A stretch of DNA of 51,250 nt from Helicobacter labacensis. GTDB taxonomy: Bacteria > Campylobacterota > Campylobacteria > Campylobacterales > Helicobacteraceae. Under the pieces are notes generated by a model, which searched no databases, was not told the DNA's origin, and was given only the letters and a program-made list of their open reading frames with translations. This document shows positions 1 to 8,395 of the stretch, piece by piece; position 1 is the stretch's first letter, and each line of letters opens with the position of its first letter. The stretch is taken from contig NZ_QXQQ01000009.1 of the NCBI RefSeq assembly GCF_003660285.1, positions 1-51,250 of the forward strand, given 5' to 3'. Made by a program: the position numbers and the translations under genes.

Positions 1-150
1 ATTTGCAAGGGGGTTCTAGGTGATGGGGGCTTTCTTACTCCCCTTGTCTAAAATGAGTTCGAGGTTTTCAATCTTAAGTTTCATGTAATGCATACCGCTT
101 TGATCAAAACAGGACATGAGGGACTGGATATCGCTAATATTCATAGGCAT
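1..150 (-). pseudogene. accB: biotin carboxyl carrier protein N-terminus, interrupted by an early stop
   Basis: The minus strand from the ATG at 150 encodes a 44-residue start whose pattern (MNISDIQSLMSCF, then MHYMKLKIENLELILDKG) matches the N-terminus of the BCCP subunit of acetyl-CoA carboxylase. In H. pylori accB lies divergently beside dcd, as here. An in-frame TAG occurs at 16-18, just where the Pro/Ala-rich linker should start. Dropping one C from the C5 codon run near 25-29 gives a proline-rich continuation, so the stop looks like a single-base frameshift, either real or a sequence error. The biotinyl domain lies outside the window. AccB is normally essential, which argues for an error or an unseen repair. 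Another ATG two codons in is possible. Confidence 0.6.
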
Positions 151-221
151 CGTCTTTAGATTGGAATGGCTGAAACCAGCTGTAGTATAATAACATGATT
201 TCGCACTAAGTAAGGACGCAC

Positions 222-776
222 ATGGGTTTGAAAGAGGACACTTGGATCGCGCGCATGAGTTTGCAACACCAGATGATCACCCCCTTTTGTGAGCAACAGG
301 TGTCTAGGGGCATCATCAGCTATGGGTTGAGCAGTTATGGTTATGACATCCGCGTAGCAGAGGAGTTTTGGCTATTCCAAACAGAAGGGGTAGTAGACCC
401 TAAAAACTTCGATGCGCGCTTGGTACAAAAGGTGCGCACCAGTGAGTTTGTGCTCATCCCCCCTAATGCCTTTGCGCTAGCCCATAGCGTTGAACACATC
501 AAAATGCCCAAAGATGCGCTGGCTATTTGTTTGGGTAAAAGCACTTACGCGCGCTGTGGGATCATCGTCAATGTTACCCCCTTTGAACCCGAATTTGAGG
601 GGCATATCACCATTGAGATCTCCAACACCACTCCCCTACCCGCTAAAGTTTATGCCAATGAGGGCATTGCCCAGGTGATCTTCTTGCAGGCGGATAACAT
701 CTGCGCGCGCTCTTATAAAGACAAGCAGGGCAAATACCAGCACCAAAGCGGGATCACCCTGCCTAGAATGGGGTAG
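222..776 (+). CDS. dcd: dCTP deaminase
   Basis: This enzyme deaminates dCTP to dUTP and so supplies dUMP for thymidylate synthesis in the cytosol. The 184-residue length fits the homotrimeric Dcd family. Visible hallmarks are the N-terminal [11 protein letters not shown] segment, the central [11 protein letters not shown] segment with the conserved Ser/Arg of the active site, the acidic stretch [19 protein letters not shown] containing the catalytic Glu, and a C-terminal [10 protein letters not shown] nucleotide-binding tail. The start at 222 (MGLKEDTWI) agrees with the H. pylori protein. It is divergent from the accB fragment, with the 71 bp between presumably carrying both promoters. No defect is seen. 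Confidence 0.96.
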   Translation: MGLKEDTWIARMSLQHQMITPFCEQQVSRGIISYGLSSYGYDIRVAEEFWLFQTEGVVDPKNFDARLVQKVRTSEFVLIPPNAFALAHSVEHIKMPKDALAICLGKSTYARCGIIVNVTPFEPEFEGHITIEISNTTPLPAKVYANEGIAQVIFLQADNICARSYKDKQGKYQHQSGITLPRMG

Positions 777-794
777 CACGCTTAGGGCATGCTT

Positions 795-1349
795 TTATTG
801 AGGACTTGGGGGCGTAATAAGGGGACCTTTAATTAAAACTCCCTGCTTATCATAAAAAAGAAAGCGCACTTTGTAACTCTCTTTGATTTTGCGTTTTTTA
901 TCTCTTGGGGTGTGCGTGATGGCTAACTCAATGGGAGGAAGTGTTAGAGGGGTGTGGGGTTTGACTTGGAAAGCTAAAAATAGCGGGCGGTTATGTTGGT
1001 AATCCCACCCTCCACGCCATCTAGGTAGGGTGGTTTGGCTTTTTAGCAAGCGATCGCCCACCTGCACTTCAAAGGAGCTTAGGTAGTAGGTGCCCGGTTC
1101 TAGCATGCGCGTGGCGGGTCGGGCTTGTGAAAAAGTGTCGCGCCAGAGCAAAAAAAACCAATTATTGCTCCCCAACACCAGCATTTTAGAATTTTTATCC
1201 CCTAGTCTGCGCCAATAAGTCTTGACTGCGCTCCCCTGATAGGCAATATCAAAGCTAACAGGGCTGGCTAGTTTTGAGGGTGGATGCGCGCATGCCCCAA
1301 ACAATATAGCCACCGCCCCAATTCTTGCACCTACAAGCAAAGCCCCCAT
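795..1349 (-). CDS. putative lipoprotein of unknown function
   Basis: The product is about 184 residues with a hydrophobic N-terminus ending in a plausible lipobox (LFGAC, Cys about residue 20), so it should be a lipid-anchored envelope protein. No known domain is recognised; the mature part is rich in aromatic residues and short beta-type segments. The ATG overlaps the stop of the upstream Sel1-repeat gene by one base (TGATG), which suggests translational coupling and a shared transcript. A GTG one codon earlier is an alternative start. The pairing with a Sel1-repeat protein suggests a joint envelope role, but this is inference only. Confidence 0.75.
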   Translation of the reverse strand: MGALLVGARIGAVAILFGACAHPPSKLASPVSFDIAYQGSAVKTYWRRLGDKNSKMLVLGSNNWFFLLWRDTFSQARPATRMLEPGTYYLSSFEVQVGDRLLKSQTTLPRWRGGWDYQHNRPLFLAFQVKPHTPLTLPPIELAITHTPRDKKRKIKESYKVRFLFYDKQGVLIKGPLITPPSPQ

Positions 1350-2488
1350 CACTTGCCCCTAGCGCAGGCTTTTTTATAGCCCAGATCGCAGGCTTTTTTA
1401 AAGTGTTGTTGGGCTTTTTTGGAGTCTTTGCGCACTCCTAGGGCATTTTTATACATCATCGCCAAGTTGTAATGAGCGGGGGGGTTTCCCATGCTAGCTG
1501 CCTTGTGGTAGTATTCTAGGGCTTTTTTGTAGTCCTTAGGCACTCCGCGCCCTTTGCGGTATAAATCCCCCAAACCAACATAGGCATTAGCATTTCCCAT
1601 GCTAGCTGCTTTTTGGTAATACTCAAAAGCCTTAGAATAATCTTTAGCTACCCCCCAACCCTCTTCATAAGCCACTCCCAAATCATTAAGACCGATCGCG
1701 CTCCCTGTGCTAGCTGCCTTTTTATAGTATTCAAAGGCTTTTTTATCATCTTTGGGCACTCCTAAACCCTTGTGATACACATCTCCCAAATACCCATAAG
1801 CCTCAACAACCCCCATGCTAGCTGCTTTTTGATAGTGTTCCCTGGCTTTTTGGTAATTTTGTGCTACCCCTTTGCCTTGCTCATAAGCCACCCCAAGATT
1901 TACATAAGCCGTAGCTACCCCTAAGCTAGCCGCCTTTTGGTAATACTCTAGGGCTTTAGCATGGTCCTTAGCCACTCCCCTACCCATATAATACATAGCC
2001 CCCAAATTGCTATAGGCTTGCACATACCCCATATCAGCCGCCTTTTTGTAGTATTCTAGGGCTTCTTTATAATTTTGTGCTACCCCCTTGCCTTGCTCAT
2101 ACATCACCCCTAAATTATTATAGGCATCAGAAAGCCCCAAACTAGCCGCCCTTTGGAAGTATTCTAGGGCTTTGTGGTAATCTTGGGGCACTCCTTGTGC
2201 ATCAATGCCTCCATGGACACTAACTTCCCCATGAAAATACATCAGCCCTAAGTTGTAAAAGGCATTGGCATTCCCCATACTAGCCGCTTTTTTGTAGTAT
2301 TCTATTGCCTTTTTATAATCCTTGTCAACGCCTTGCCCTTTGTAATACATAAAGCCCATATCAAAGTAAGCCTCAGAATCTTCTAAATTCGTGGCTTTAA
2401 AGTTCTTAGGCGTGATGGCTTGCATGTTTGCTAAGCTAAACATACTAACAAGTGCCACCTTAAACGCGTTTTTAGCTAGATTTGTCAT
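1349..2488 (-). CDS. secreted Sel1-repeat (TPR-like) protein, Hcp-related
   Basis: After a signal peptide (residues about 1-24, ending NMQA) the protein has nine full 36-residue Sel1-like repeats plus a partial tenth, each of the type AYxNLGxxYxxGxGVxxDYxKAxEYYxKAASxG. These form a helical solenoid used for protein-protein contacts. Helicobacter cysteine-rich Hcp proteins carry one disulfide per repeat; here only the C-terminal unit keeps cysteines (KACDLGYKKAC). Repeat 2 has a ten-residue insertion. The start chosen is the ATG at 2488 because AAGGGG lies just upstream; the open frame extends 13 codons further without a better ribosome site. The repeats are also similar in DNA, so copy number may vary by recombination. 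Partner unknown. Confidence 0.88.
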   Translation of the reverse strand: MTNLAKNAFKVALVSMFSLANMQAITPKNFKATNLEDSEAYFDMGFMYYKGQGVDKDYKKAIEYYKKAASMGNANAFYNLGLMYFHGEVSVHGGIDAQGVPQDYHKALEYFQRAASLGLSDAYNNLGVMYEQGKGVAQNYKEALEYYKKAADMGYVQAYSNLGAMYYMGRGVAKDHAKALEYYQKAASLGVATAYVNLGVAYEQGKGVAQNYQKAREHYQKAASMGVVEAYGYLGDVYHKGLGVPKDDKKAFEYYKKAASTGSAIGLNDLGVAYEEGWGVAKDYSKAFEYYQKAASMGNANAYVGLGDLYRKGRGVPKDYKKALEYYHKAASMGNPPAHYNLAMMYKNALGVRKDSKKAQQHFKKACDLGYKKACARGK

Positions 2489-2721
2489 GTTGTCCCCTTT
2501 TTTCATCCCATTGTAATTGATCTGCAAACTAAACTAGCTTAGGGATTATCTGTGGGGATGTCATTGGGGCGCGATTCACTAAAGGCTTGACTAGATTCAA
2601 GCTAGTCTTGCGATCTCAATGCATGGCATAGCCCAACTAGCACATTTGTCTTTTTTACAAGCGCAAAGTAGGGGTTTTGACAGCTCCACGCGCTTTTTTT
2701 AAACCCAAGATCACGCCCGCA

Positions 2722-2735
2722 CCCCCCCCCCCCCC
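2722..2735. repeat. poly-C tract of 14 bases
   Basis: A run of 14 C lies in the 274-bp gap between the M20 amidohydrolase stop and the Sel1-repeat gene start, about 235 bp upstream of the latter. Long C/G tracts in Helicobacter often change length by slipped-strand mispairing. Here the tract is not in a reading frame, so any effect would be on transcription. A small inverted repeat (GACTAG...CTAGTC) lies nearby at about 2589-2608. Confidence 0.85.
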
Positions 2736-2762
2736 ACAAAGGTCCTCAAAATGGTGAGTGCT

Positions 2763-3914
2763 TTAGCCCAAATACTCCAGCACCAAGCGGGCGTAATAGC
2801 TCGCTGCGCGGGCTAAAAGCGCGTCATTGAAAACATAGCCGGTGGTGTGTAGATAATGGGTGTTCTCATTTTCTAAGAAGGCATAAGCGCAGGGGCGCAA
2901 CTGGGCAAAGTAGCCAAAATCCTCACTCCCCATTGCTGCCGGGTGTTCAAAACAACAAGCCTCTTTTCCAAAGATTTCTTGAGCCACTTCTTGAGCGAAC
3001 GCGCTCGCCTTGGGGTCATTCATTGTAACAGGGGCAGCAGCTTGCTTGTTAATCTCAATCTCCACCCCTTGGGCTAGAGCGATCCCCTTAGCAATTTGCT
3101 CAATGCGTCTAGCCGTGATCTCTTGGCTTTGAGTATCCAAAGCGCGCACGCTCAGTTTTAAAATGGCGCGATCAGGGATGATATTAAAAGCACTCCCGGC
3201 ATTAAACGCCCCCACACTCACCACCGCGCTGTGTTGGGGGTCAATATCCCTAGAAACAATGCCTTGCAAGGCTACCACCAACAAAGAAGCAGCTAAAATA
3301 GGGTCTTTACACTTTTCAGGCGCGCTCCCATGCCCCCCACGCCCCTTGATCTCTAGGGTGTAACAATCCGCACTCGCCATGATCGCCCCACTTTTAAGAT
3401 AGATTGTTTTATCCCCACCAAAGGGCATGTTATGCCATCCAAAGATCATATCGCTATCAAAGCGTTCTAACAAACCCTCTGCTAGCATGGCTTGTGCGCC
3501 CCCCAAGCCCTCTTCAGCAGGCTGGAAGTACAGATGTAGCGTCCCATTAAACTCTTGGGTGGCTAAATACCTGGCGGCTAATAACAAAGACGCGCTATGC
3601 CCATCATGCCCGCAGGCGTGCATACGATTGGGGGTTTGACTCTTGTAGGGGAGATCATTTTCTTCGGGCATGGGCAAAGCGTCCATGTCCGCTCTCAAGC
3701 CAATTTTCTTAGTAGAATCGCCTTTTTTGAGCACCCCCACCACACCGGTTTTACCCACATGCCCATGCACTTGGTAGCCAAATTCTTTTAACTTGTCTGC
3801 TATTAGCTTAGAAGTTTGCACCTCTTCAAAGCCTAATTCAGGGTGTTGGTGGATTTGCTGGCGAATCGCCTTAAACTCCTCTTGCATCGCGACAACTTCT
3901 GGGATCAAGGGCAT
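2763..3914 (-). CDS. M20-family N-acyl-amino acid / hippurate amidohydrolase
   Basis: This is a zinc-dependent amidohydrolase that removes acyl groups from amino acids or cleaves small peptide-like amides in the cytosol. Metal and catalytic motifs of the M20D group are visible: IHQHPELGFEE at the N-terminus, GLRADMDALP, MHACGHDGHSA, the catalytic FQPAEEGLGGA, and the later HPAAMGSEDFGYF plus HYLHTTGY. The length, about 383 residues, is normal. The start at 3914 is preferred over one 12 codons upstream because AAAAGGA lies before it. That ribosome site sits directly after the stop of a chemoreceptor tail remnant. Substrate cannot be decided from the sequence. Confidence 0.9.
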   Translation of the reverse strand: MPLIPEVVAMQEEFKAIRQQIHQHPELGFEEVQTSKLIADKLKEFGYQVHGHVGKTGVVGVLKKGDSTKKIGLRADMDALPMPEENDLPYKSQTPNRMHACGHDGHSASLLLAARYLATQEFNGTLHLYFQPAEEGLGGAQAMLAEGLLERFDSDMIFGWHNMPFGGDKTIYLKSGAIMASADCYTLEIKGRGGHGSAPEKCKDPILAASLLVVALQGIVSRDIDPQHSAVVSVGAFNAGSAFNIIPDRAILKLSVRALDTQSQEITARRIEQIAKGIALAQGVEIEINKQAAAPVTMNDPKASAFAQEVAQEIFGKEACCFEHPAAMGSEDFGYFAQLRPCAYAFLENENTHYLHTTGYVFNDALLARAASYYARLVLEYLG

Positions 3915-3924
3915 GACTTTCCTT

Positions 3925-4030
3925 TTAAAACTTCTTGCTATTGGCTTCATCTAGGATATTTTGCGCGATCTTTTGCACATTTTGGCTAATGGTAGAGGAG
4001 GTGGTGGCAATTTTGACTCCCTTCACACCT
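3925..4030 (-). pseudogene. C-terminal remnant of a methyl-accepting chemotaxis protein
   Basis: Upstream of the amidohydrolase an open stretch ends in KIATTSSTISQNVQKI, AQNILDEANSKKF and a stop at 3925-3927. The spacing and the KKF terminus closely resemble the end of the intact chemoreceptor at 5398-7515 ([13 protein letters not shown]). No signalling hairpin, HAMP or sensor domain lies upstream; the frame runs into the downstream end of the DUF5666-like gene. I read it as about 30 codons left from a deleted chemoreceptor gene that once preceded the amidohydrolase. Confidence 0.6.
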
Positions 4031-4042
4031 CTCCAATTTCTG

Positions 4043-4345
4043 CTAGTAAGCGCGGTGTTCCATACACTTGATTTCAATCTCTTCAGCCATAGGCATTTTA
4101 TTGCCTTGCATCAAATCTACCTTAACAAAATCTCCCTTTTTGAGATCGACAAATTTCTTAGCACTGTCCCAACCCATACCACAAGCATCTTGTTCGATTT
4201 TAGTGTAAGGCATCACACCAATCACCATGCCATTGATCGTAATGGTCTTTTTAGCGTCATTGATATTTTCAATAATGCCTTTGAAATCAGAGGCGCACAT
4301 GACCCCCAAACCAGCCACACAAAGCCCTACCAATAATTTTTTCAT
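4043..4345 (-). CDS. small periplasmic DUF5666-like protein
   Basis: The product is about 100 residues with a cleavable signal peptide (LLVGLCVAGLGVMCA, cleavage after residue about 18) and a short mature beta-rich domain with KKTITINGMVIGV and LKKGDFVKVDL. This pattern fits small OB-fold-like DUF5666 domains found in the periplasm. The mature chain has two cysteines (DACGM, IKCME) that could form a disulfide. AAGGC precedes the ATG at 4345; a GTG directly upstream is an alternative. It stands between a chemoreceptor remnant and a prophage remnant. The function is unknown. Confidence 0.6.
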   Translation of the reverse strand: MKKLLVGLCVAGLGVMCASDFKGIIENINDAKKTITINGMVIGVMPYTKIEQDACGMGWDSAKKFVDLKKGDFVKVDLMQGNKMPMAEEIEIKCMEHRAY

Positions 4346-4368
4346 CACTTGCCTTTTTCAAATCAATA

Positions 4369-4548
4369 TTAGAATTGGAAGTGTAAGTCTTCCAATTTAG
4401 ATTTTTTAGTTTTAGTCAAGCGTCTTATCGTCTTATTAGAGAGATTGTAGCGCGTCCTTATAAGCTCTCTTTGCACTTTAGTAGTCTTAGTAAGAGTGCG
4501 ATTGAGCGCGTTATTGCAAAAGCGCGCCATATCGTTATAAAAATCCAT
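4369..4548 (-). pseudogene. prophage minor tail protein fragment
   Basis: A 59-residue basic, helical frame begins MDFYNDMARFCNNALNRTL and contains NLSNKTIRRLTKTK before stopping. The pattern (ALNRTLTKT, then an arginine-rich helix) resembles the N-terminal part of phage minor tail protein Z-like sequences, which are normally near 200 residues, so this looks truncated. The ATG has a good ribosome site (AAGGATTAGC) that overlaps the end of the preceding tail gene, the tight gene packing typical of phage. Assignment to a named family is tentative. Confidence 0.45.
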
Positions 4549-4549
4549 G

Positions 4550-4930
4550 CTAATCCTTCTCGTCCTTGTAAGAATATTGCCCAATGCCTGCCTGCTTGAT
4601 CGCGCTCACAATGCTATGAGGATCGCCCTGTGTGTAGATGTTGATGGTTTGGGTGTTGTTGGAGTTGATAGATCGGCTATCTGTGGTGTTTTGTGTGCTC
4701 TTTTGGGGATTGAGCGCGCTATAATCAAAGCTCCCCAATACGGGCAGGGCTGTTTGTTTGTCTTTATCTTGCACACCCAATGTGGGCAGGGCAAAAAGCC
4801 CTCTTTGGGCAACTCCTCAATGTGCAGGGTGTTGGCGTGCTAAATTCTTGCGCTAGAGCGCACCCCAAATATCCCCCAAACACACCCCATGCCGCTCTAA
4901 AGATTGTAATTGCTCCCAAGTGCGCAACAT
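4550..4930 (-). pseudogene. prophage tail protein remnant with several frameshifts
   Basis: A start with AAGGAA ribosome site at 4930 reads MLRTWEQLQSLERHGVCLGD, then needs one extra base in a GGGG, a CCC and a T5 run to continue through ALAQEFSTPTP, LHIEELPKEGF, LGVQDKDKQTALPVLGSF and on to TINIYTQGDPHSIVSAIKQA. The last motif is typical of the C-terminus of phage tail tape-measure or related tail proteins. The next tail gene starts immediately after. All breaks can be repaired by adding one base to a short homopolymer. This is a remnant rather than a working module, since no capsid, terminase or integrase is nearby. Confidence 0.55.
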
Positions 4931-4939
4931 TGTGTTCCT

Positions 4940-5200
4940 TTAATTGAAGGGGATATCAAAGGTGCCCAACCCTATACTATCTCTTGTGGAGTTTCAGACT
5001 GATTTTAAGCCAAAACACAGAGAATTTAGGACGCAACGCCCGGTGTAAACGCTCCGTATTTTTTGGATCACAACCATGCCATCCCATGACCGCTCTTTCC
5101 CACCCGGGGTTAGCATGGTGTTCCTAGACACTTCTATAATTTGTGGCAATCTTTTTGTAAAAACAACACTACAAAACTTTAGAGAATTTAGAGTTTTCAT
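4940..5200 (-). pseudogene. prophage tail-associated protein remnant
   Basis: The open stretch starting MKTLNSLKFCSVVFTKRLPQ continues through a TPGGKERSWDG motif, then changes frame (LRPKFSVFWLKISL) and ends GLGTFDIPFN with a stop at 4940, just before the next phage gene. The TPGG-R-W motif and the small terminal beta segment fit a small phage tail or head-tail protein, but I cannot name the family. At least two frame changes are needed, so it is not intact. Confidence 0.4.
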
Positions 5201-5397
5201 CCCCCATAGTGGCTAAATTTTCTAGCTAACGCTAGAGAGGAGCAAGCATAGGAGATAATCTCTACAACCACGCACACAAGCTTTTACATTAGCTAGTTTC
5301 TTTATGTTAAAATTTTGCGTCTAGAATCCCCTTGTCTAAAAAGCATGACAAAATGGAGTCTAGGGGTAGCAACCACACAATTTGGAAAAGGCAGGTC

Positions 5398-7515
5398 GTG
5401 AATTTATCCAATATCAGGATTGGGACGAAGCTTGTTTCCCTAATCATCGGGGTTTTGCTTGTCATTTTCAGCATCCTCTCTTGGGTGATCGCTTATAAGT
5501 CTTCTGAGACTCTGCAAGCAGAGGCTTACAAAACCCTCTACAATGTCGCCAAGAGGCACGCTAACCGGGTTATCCCCGCGTTTAAGCAAGGCTTTGCCCT
5601 ACTGGAAACTTTGAGAGAAACGATTCAAACCTCCATTAACAACAACTCTTTACGCGAAGACGAATTGATCAATTTCGTCCGCACCGCCTTTGATGAAGCC
5701 GATTGGTCGGATTATTGTTTCCTCTACCTCCCGCGTGCCGTCTTTAAAGACTCCCACATCAAAACCATCCCCAAAGCTGAAGATGTGGAGCATCTTGTCC
5801 CTGAGGGTTTTTACCTTGCCCTCAAAGACACCAATGTGTTCCAAGAGGGTGGGATTGTATCTCTCTCCACCCAGCAAAGCGTTAATTTCTTCAATAATCC
5901 CAATGTCAAGGAGGCTATGTTAGCCAACAAAGACACTCTAAGCGAGCCTATGCATATCACCATCGCTGGAAATGATATTACCTCTGTCATTGCCACCATC
6001 CCCATTAGAAACAAGTATAAACAGGCTATAGGCTTTATTAGCCTTTCTATCAACCTTGCCAAGATGCGCCAAGAGATCATCTTGGATAAAACCAGCTCAG
6101 TCTACCAAGGCGATATTATCGCGGTGCTCTCTTCTACTGGCAGAATCGCCGCATTTCCAAACCCCAAAATGGTTGGCAAACCTTTGGCGGAAGTCAACCC
6201 GGGACCCTTGACAGAGAGCATTTTAAAAGCTGCCAAAGAACACAAAGGGGGGGTGTTTCCTTACATGAATATTAGACACCAAGAATCCTTTATCGGGCTG
6301 GTGAATTTCAAAGTCTGGCGCAACATCAATTCGTTTTGGTCGGTTTTCATTGTTGCCCCCAAACAAGCGATTTTCAAGCCCAGAGATGAACTCGCCAAGC
6401 TTGTCATCATGACCGCGTTTTTTTCCCTCATCATCGCGGGGGTGTGCGTGGCGTTGTTGGCTAATAAAATCATCTCCGCGCGCCTCTCTGTCGTGTTAGA
6501 GGGGCTGGTTACTTTTTTTAGATTTTTAAACCACGAAAAGGTTTCTCTCAAACTTTTAAAGGTGCAGAGCAATGACGAGCTGGGGCAAATGGTGAGCGCC
6601 ATTAACGCCAATATCCAAAAGATTCAAAAATCTTTGGATGAGGACGAACAGGCGGTGTCCCAATCTGTTAGCACGGCTAAGATCATCGAATCAGGCGATT
6701 TGAGCGCGCGCATCACACAAATCCCTGCTAACCCTCAACTTAAAGAACTCAAAAATGTGCTCAACACCATGCTAGACACCCTAGAGCGCAAGGTGGGGCG
6801 CAATATGGACACCATCAACGCCGTTTTTGAAGCCTATAAAAAATTTGACTTCACCGCTAAAATCCCAGAGGCTAAGGGCGCAGTGGAGATCACCACCAAC
6901 ATGCTAGGTCAAGACATCCGCGAAATGCTCAGTGCCTCTTTTGCCTTCGCCAAGGAATTATCCTCCCAAAGCGCGATTTTAAAGGAGTCCATGCAAACCC
7001 TCTCTCAAAGCAGTGTGGAGCAGTCTAACTCCCTAGAAGGGACTGCCCAGCAAATCGCCCAAATTGCTACCTCCATGCAAAACACCAGCACACGCACCAC
7101 AGAGATCACCAAGCAAGCCCAAGAGATAAAAAATATCATTGTCATCATCCAAGACATCGCCAACCAAACCAATCTCTTGGCTTTAAACGCCGCCATTGAA
7201 GCTGCCCGGGCGGGTGAACACGGCAGGGGCTTTGCGGTGGTGGCTGATGAAGTCAGAAAATTAGCCGAGAGAACGGGGAAATCTCTAGGTGAGATAGAGG
7301 CTAATGCTAACTTGTTAGTCCAAAGCATTGATGAAATTGTCGCCAATGTCCAAGAACAGGCTAGTGGGATCGAGCGGGTGAATGAAACGGTCGAACAGCT
7401 AGAAGTCGTGGTGCAAAAAAACGCCCAAATCGCCCAAGACACCGACCAGATCACCCAAAAGGTCAATGACATCGCTAAGGAAATTTTTGATGATGTCAAT
7501 AAAAAGAAGTTTTAA
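5398..7515 (+). CDS. membrane methyl-accepting chemotaxis protein with dCache sensor
   Basis: This receptor senses a periplasmic ligand and controls CheA at the cell pole. From the GTG at 5398 the order is: short cytosolic tip, TM1 (about residues 10-30, [18 protein letters not shown]), a dCache-type periplasmic domain of about 300 residues, TM2 ([20 protein letters not shown]), HAMP, then the signalling domain with the invariant hairpin around [21 protein letters not shown]. The GTG is preferred because AAGGCAGG precedes it; a TTG 22 codons upstream is open. No CheR-binding pentapeptide is seen at the C-terminus (NKKKF). The dCache type resembles H. pylori TlpA/TlpC, but the ligand cannot be read from sequence. 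Upstream TTAAAAT at about 5305 is a possible -10. Confidence 0.92.
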   Translation: MNLSNIRIGTKLVSLIIGVLLVIFSILSWVIAYKSSETLQAEAYKTLYNVAKRHANRVIPAFKQGFALLETLRETIQTSINNNSLREDELINFVRTAFDEADWSDYCFLYLPRAVFKDSHIKTIPKAEDVEHLVPEGFYLALKDTNVFQEGGIVSLSTQQSVNFFNNPNVKEAMLANKDTLSEPMHITIAGNDITSVIATIPIRNKYKQAIGFISLSINLAKMRQEIILDKTSSVYQGDIIAVLSSTGRIAAFPNPKMVGKPLAEVNPGPLTESILKAAKEHKGGVFPYMNIRHQESFIGLVNFKVWRNINSFWSVFIVAPKQAIFKPRDELAKLVIMTAFFSLIIAGVCVALLANKIISARLSVVLEGLVTFFRFLNHEKVSLKLLKVQSNDELGQMVSAINANIQKIQKSLDEDEQAVSQSVSTAKIIESGDLSARITQIPANPQLKELKNVLNTMLDTLERKVGRNMDTINAVFEAYKKFDFTAKIPEAKGAVEITTNMLGQDIREMLSASFAFAKELSSQSAILKESMQTLSQSSVEQSNSLEGTAQQIAQIATSMQNTSTRTTEITKQAQEIKNIIVIIQDIANQTNLLALNAAIEAARAGEHGRGFAVVADEVRKLAERTGKSLGEIEANANLLVQSIDEIVANVQEQASGIERVNETVEQLEVVVQKNAQIAQDTDQITQKVNDIAKEIFDDVNKKKF

Positions 7516-7580
7516 GCTCAGGGGTCTTTTGCAACCATGCTAGTGGTGGGTGTCCTCTCCCTTGTTGTGTATCTTTAACC

Positions 7581-8009
7581 CATACAAAGCACATTTTCAG
7601 CGACGACACCGATAAGGAAGTTTTCAGCAAACTAGATACGATCGAGCAGAGAAAATTTAGAGTCGGGCAGGAAGTGGGTGCTTTAGCCTGTGGCTTGTTT
7701 CCAAATGGTAAGGAGATCGCCTACAGCGAAAACAATAAGCCACAGATGCTGGTCGATACAAAAGAACTCATAGGTGGGGGTGTGGATGTGATCTATGAAG
7801 CGACATTTGAGTATCAAGGGGTCTTGGCGAGAGTAGATATTCTAGAGATTGAGCGCGGAGTTAGGGGTGAAGTTAAGCATGTGCTTAACGAAGTGAAGAG
7901 CTCCACAAGCGCCTTTGAGGATAAAGTAAAGGGAAAACTCAAAGACGCGTGTTTGTGGGATTTAGCGATCCAGCGCTATGTGCTTGCGGATTTGGGCTTT
8001 TTGGAATAA
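7581..8009 (+). pseudogene. DUF2779 (PD-D/EXK-like) protein fragment
   Basis: An open stretch of about 140 codons reads HIFSDDTDKEVFSKLDTIEQ, FRVGQEVGALACGLFPNGKEI and ARVDILEIERG, ending AIQRYVLADLGFLE. The GQEVGALA-LFP segment and the later ARVDIL / LNEVKSSTS segment (D then ExK) resemble the start and the nuclease-like core of DUF2779 proteins, which are usually 450-650 residues. No proper start lies upstream; an isolated MLVVGVLSLVVYL frame at about 7537-7578 is unrelated. At the right it runs straight into the antisense end of a truncated permease, so both genes appear cut at a junction near 7990-8000. Confidence 0.5.
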
Positions 8010-8387
8010 AGAGAGGGCTAAAGGATAGACAGAAAAGACCACCACAAACAAGCTAACCCCCCCATAAGTGAGTAGCGCACACGCCAAAATCACCCCCAAA
8101 ATGGCGCGCTTTTGCCCTAGAGTTTGGGCGATGAGTTTAGCGATCGCGCTAGCCATACCGCTCATCTCCATCAGTTTTCCAAAGATCGCCCCGAGCATAA
8201 AAATAGGAAACCACACCTTAGCAAAGGCGCAAAACCCACCCATGTAGATGTTAGTGTAGGTCTCTAGCCAGTCTAGCCCGCCACAAAGAGCCACCACCCC
8301 AGCAGCAATGGGCGCGACCCACACAATCGACCAGCCCCAATATGCCAAGAGCATCAACACCCCTAAGCCTAAGAGAATACCCAACAT
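7962..8387 (-). pseudogene. GntP-family permease, truncated after about 130 residues
   Basis: The 141-residue product starts like a GntP/3-hydroxybutyrate permease, with hydrophobic segments MLGILLGLGVLMLLAYWG, a central MGGFCAFAKVWFPIFMLGA and LTYGGVSLFVVVFSVYPLAL. Members normally have about 440 residues and 12 membrane segments. The match stops at LSLFQKA; the last ten residues come from the antisense of the DUF2779 fragment. AAGGG precedes the ATG at 8387, and the gene follows the 3-hydroxybutyrate dehydrogenase by 8 bp, the usual pairing of transporter and enzyme. It cannot be a working transporter in this form. Confidence 0.75.
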
Positions 8388-8395
8388 GCAAACCC

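Noticed and set aside
1349-2488. Regularly spaced DNA repeats considered as a CRISPR array
   Set aside because: The repeats are 108 bp, imperfect and encode in-frame Sel1 units; there are no spacers. No CRISPR array was seen anywhere in the window.
7005-7499. 164-codon minus-strand frame opposite the chemoreceptor signalling domain
   Set aside because: The same antisense pattern appears opposite the other chemoreceptor (34937-35239), as expected from the conserved hairpin coding sequence.
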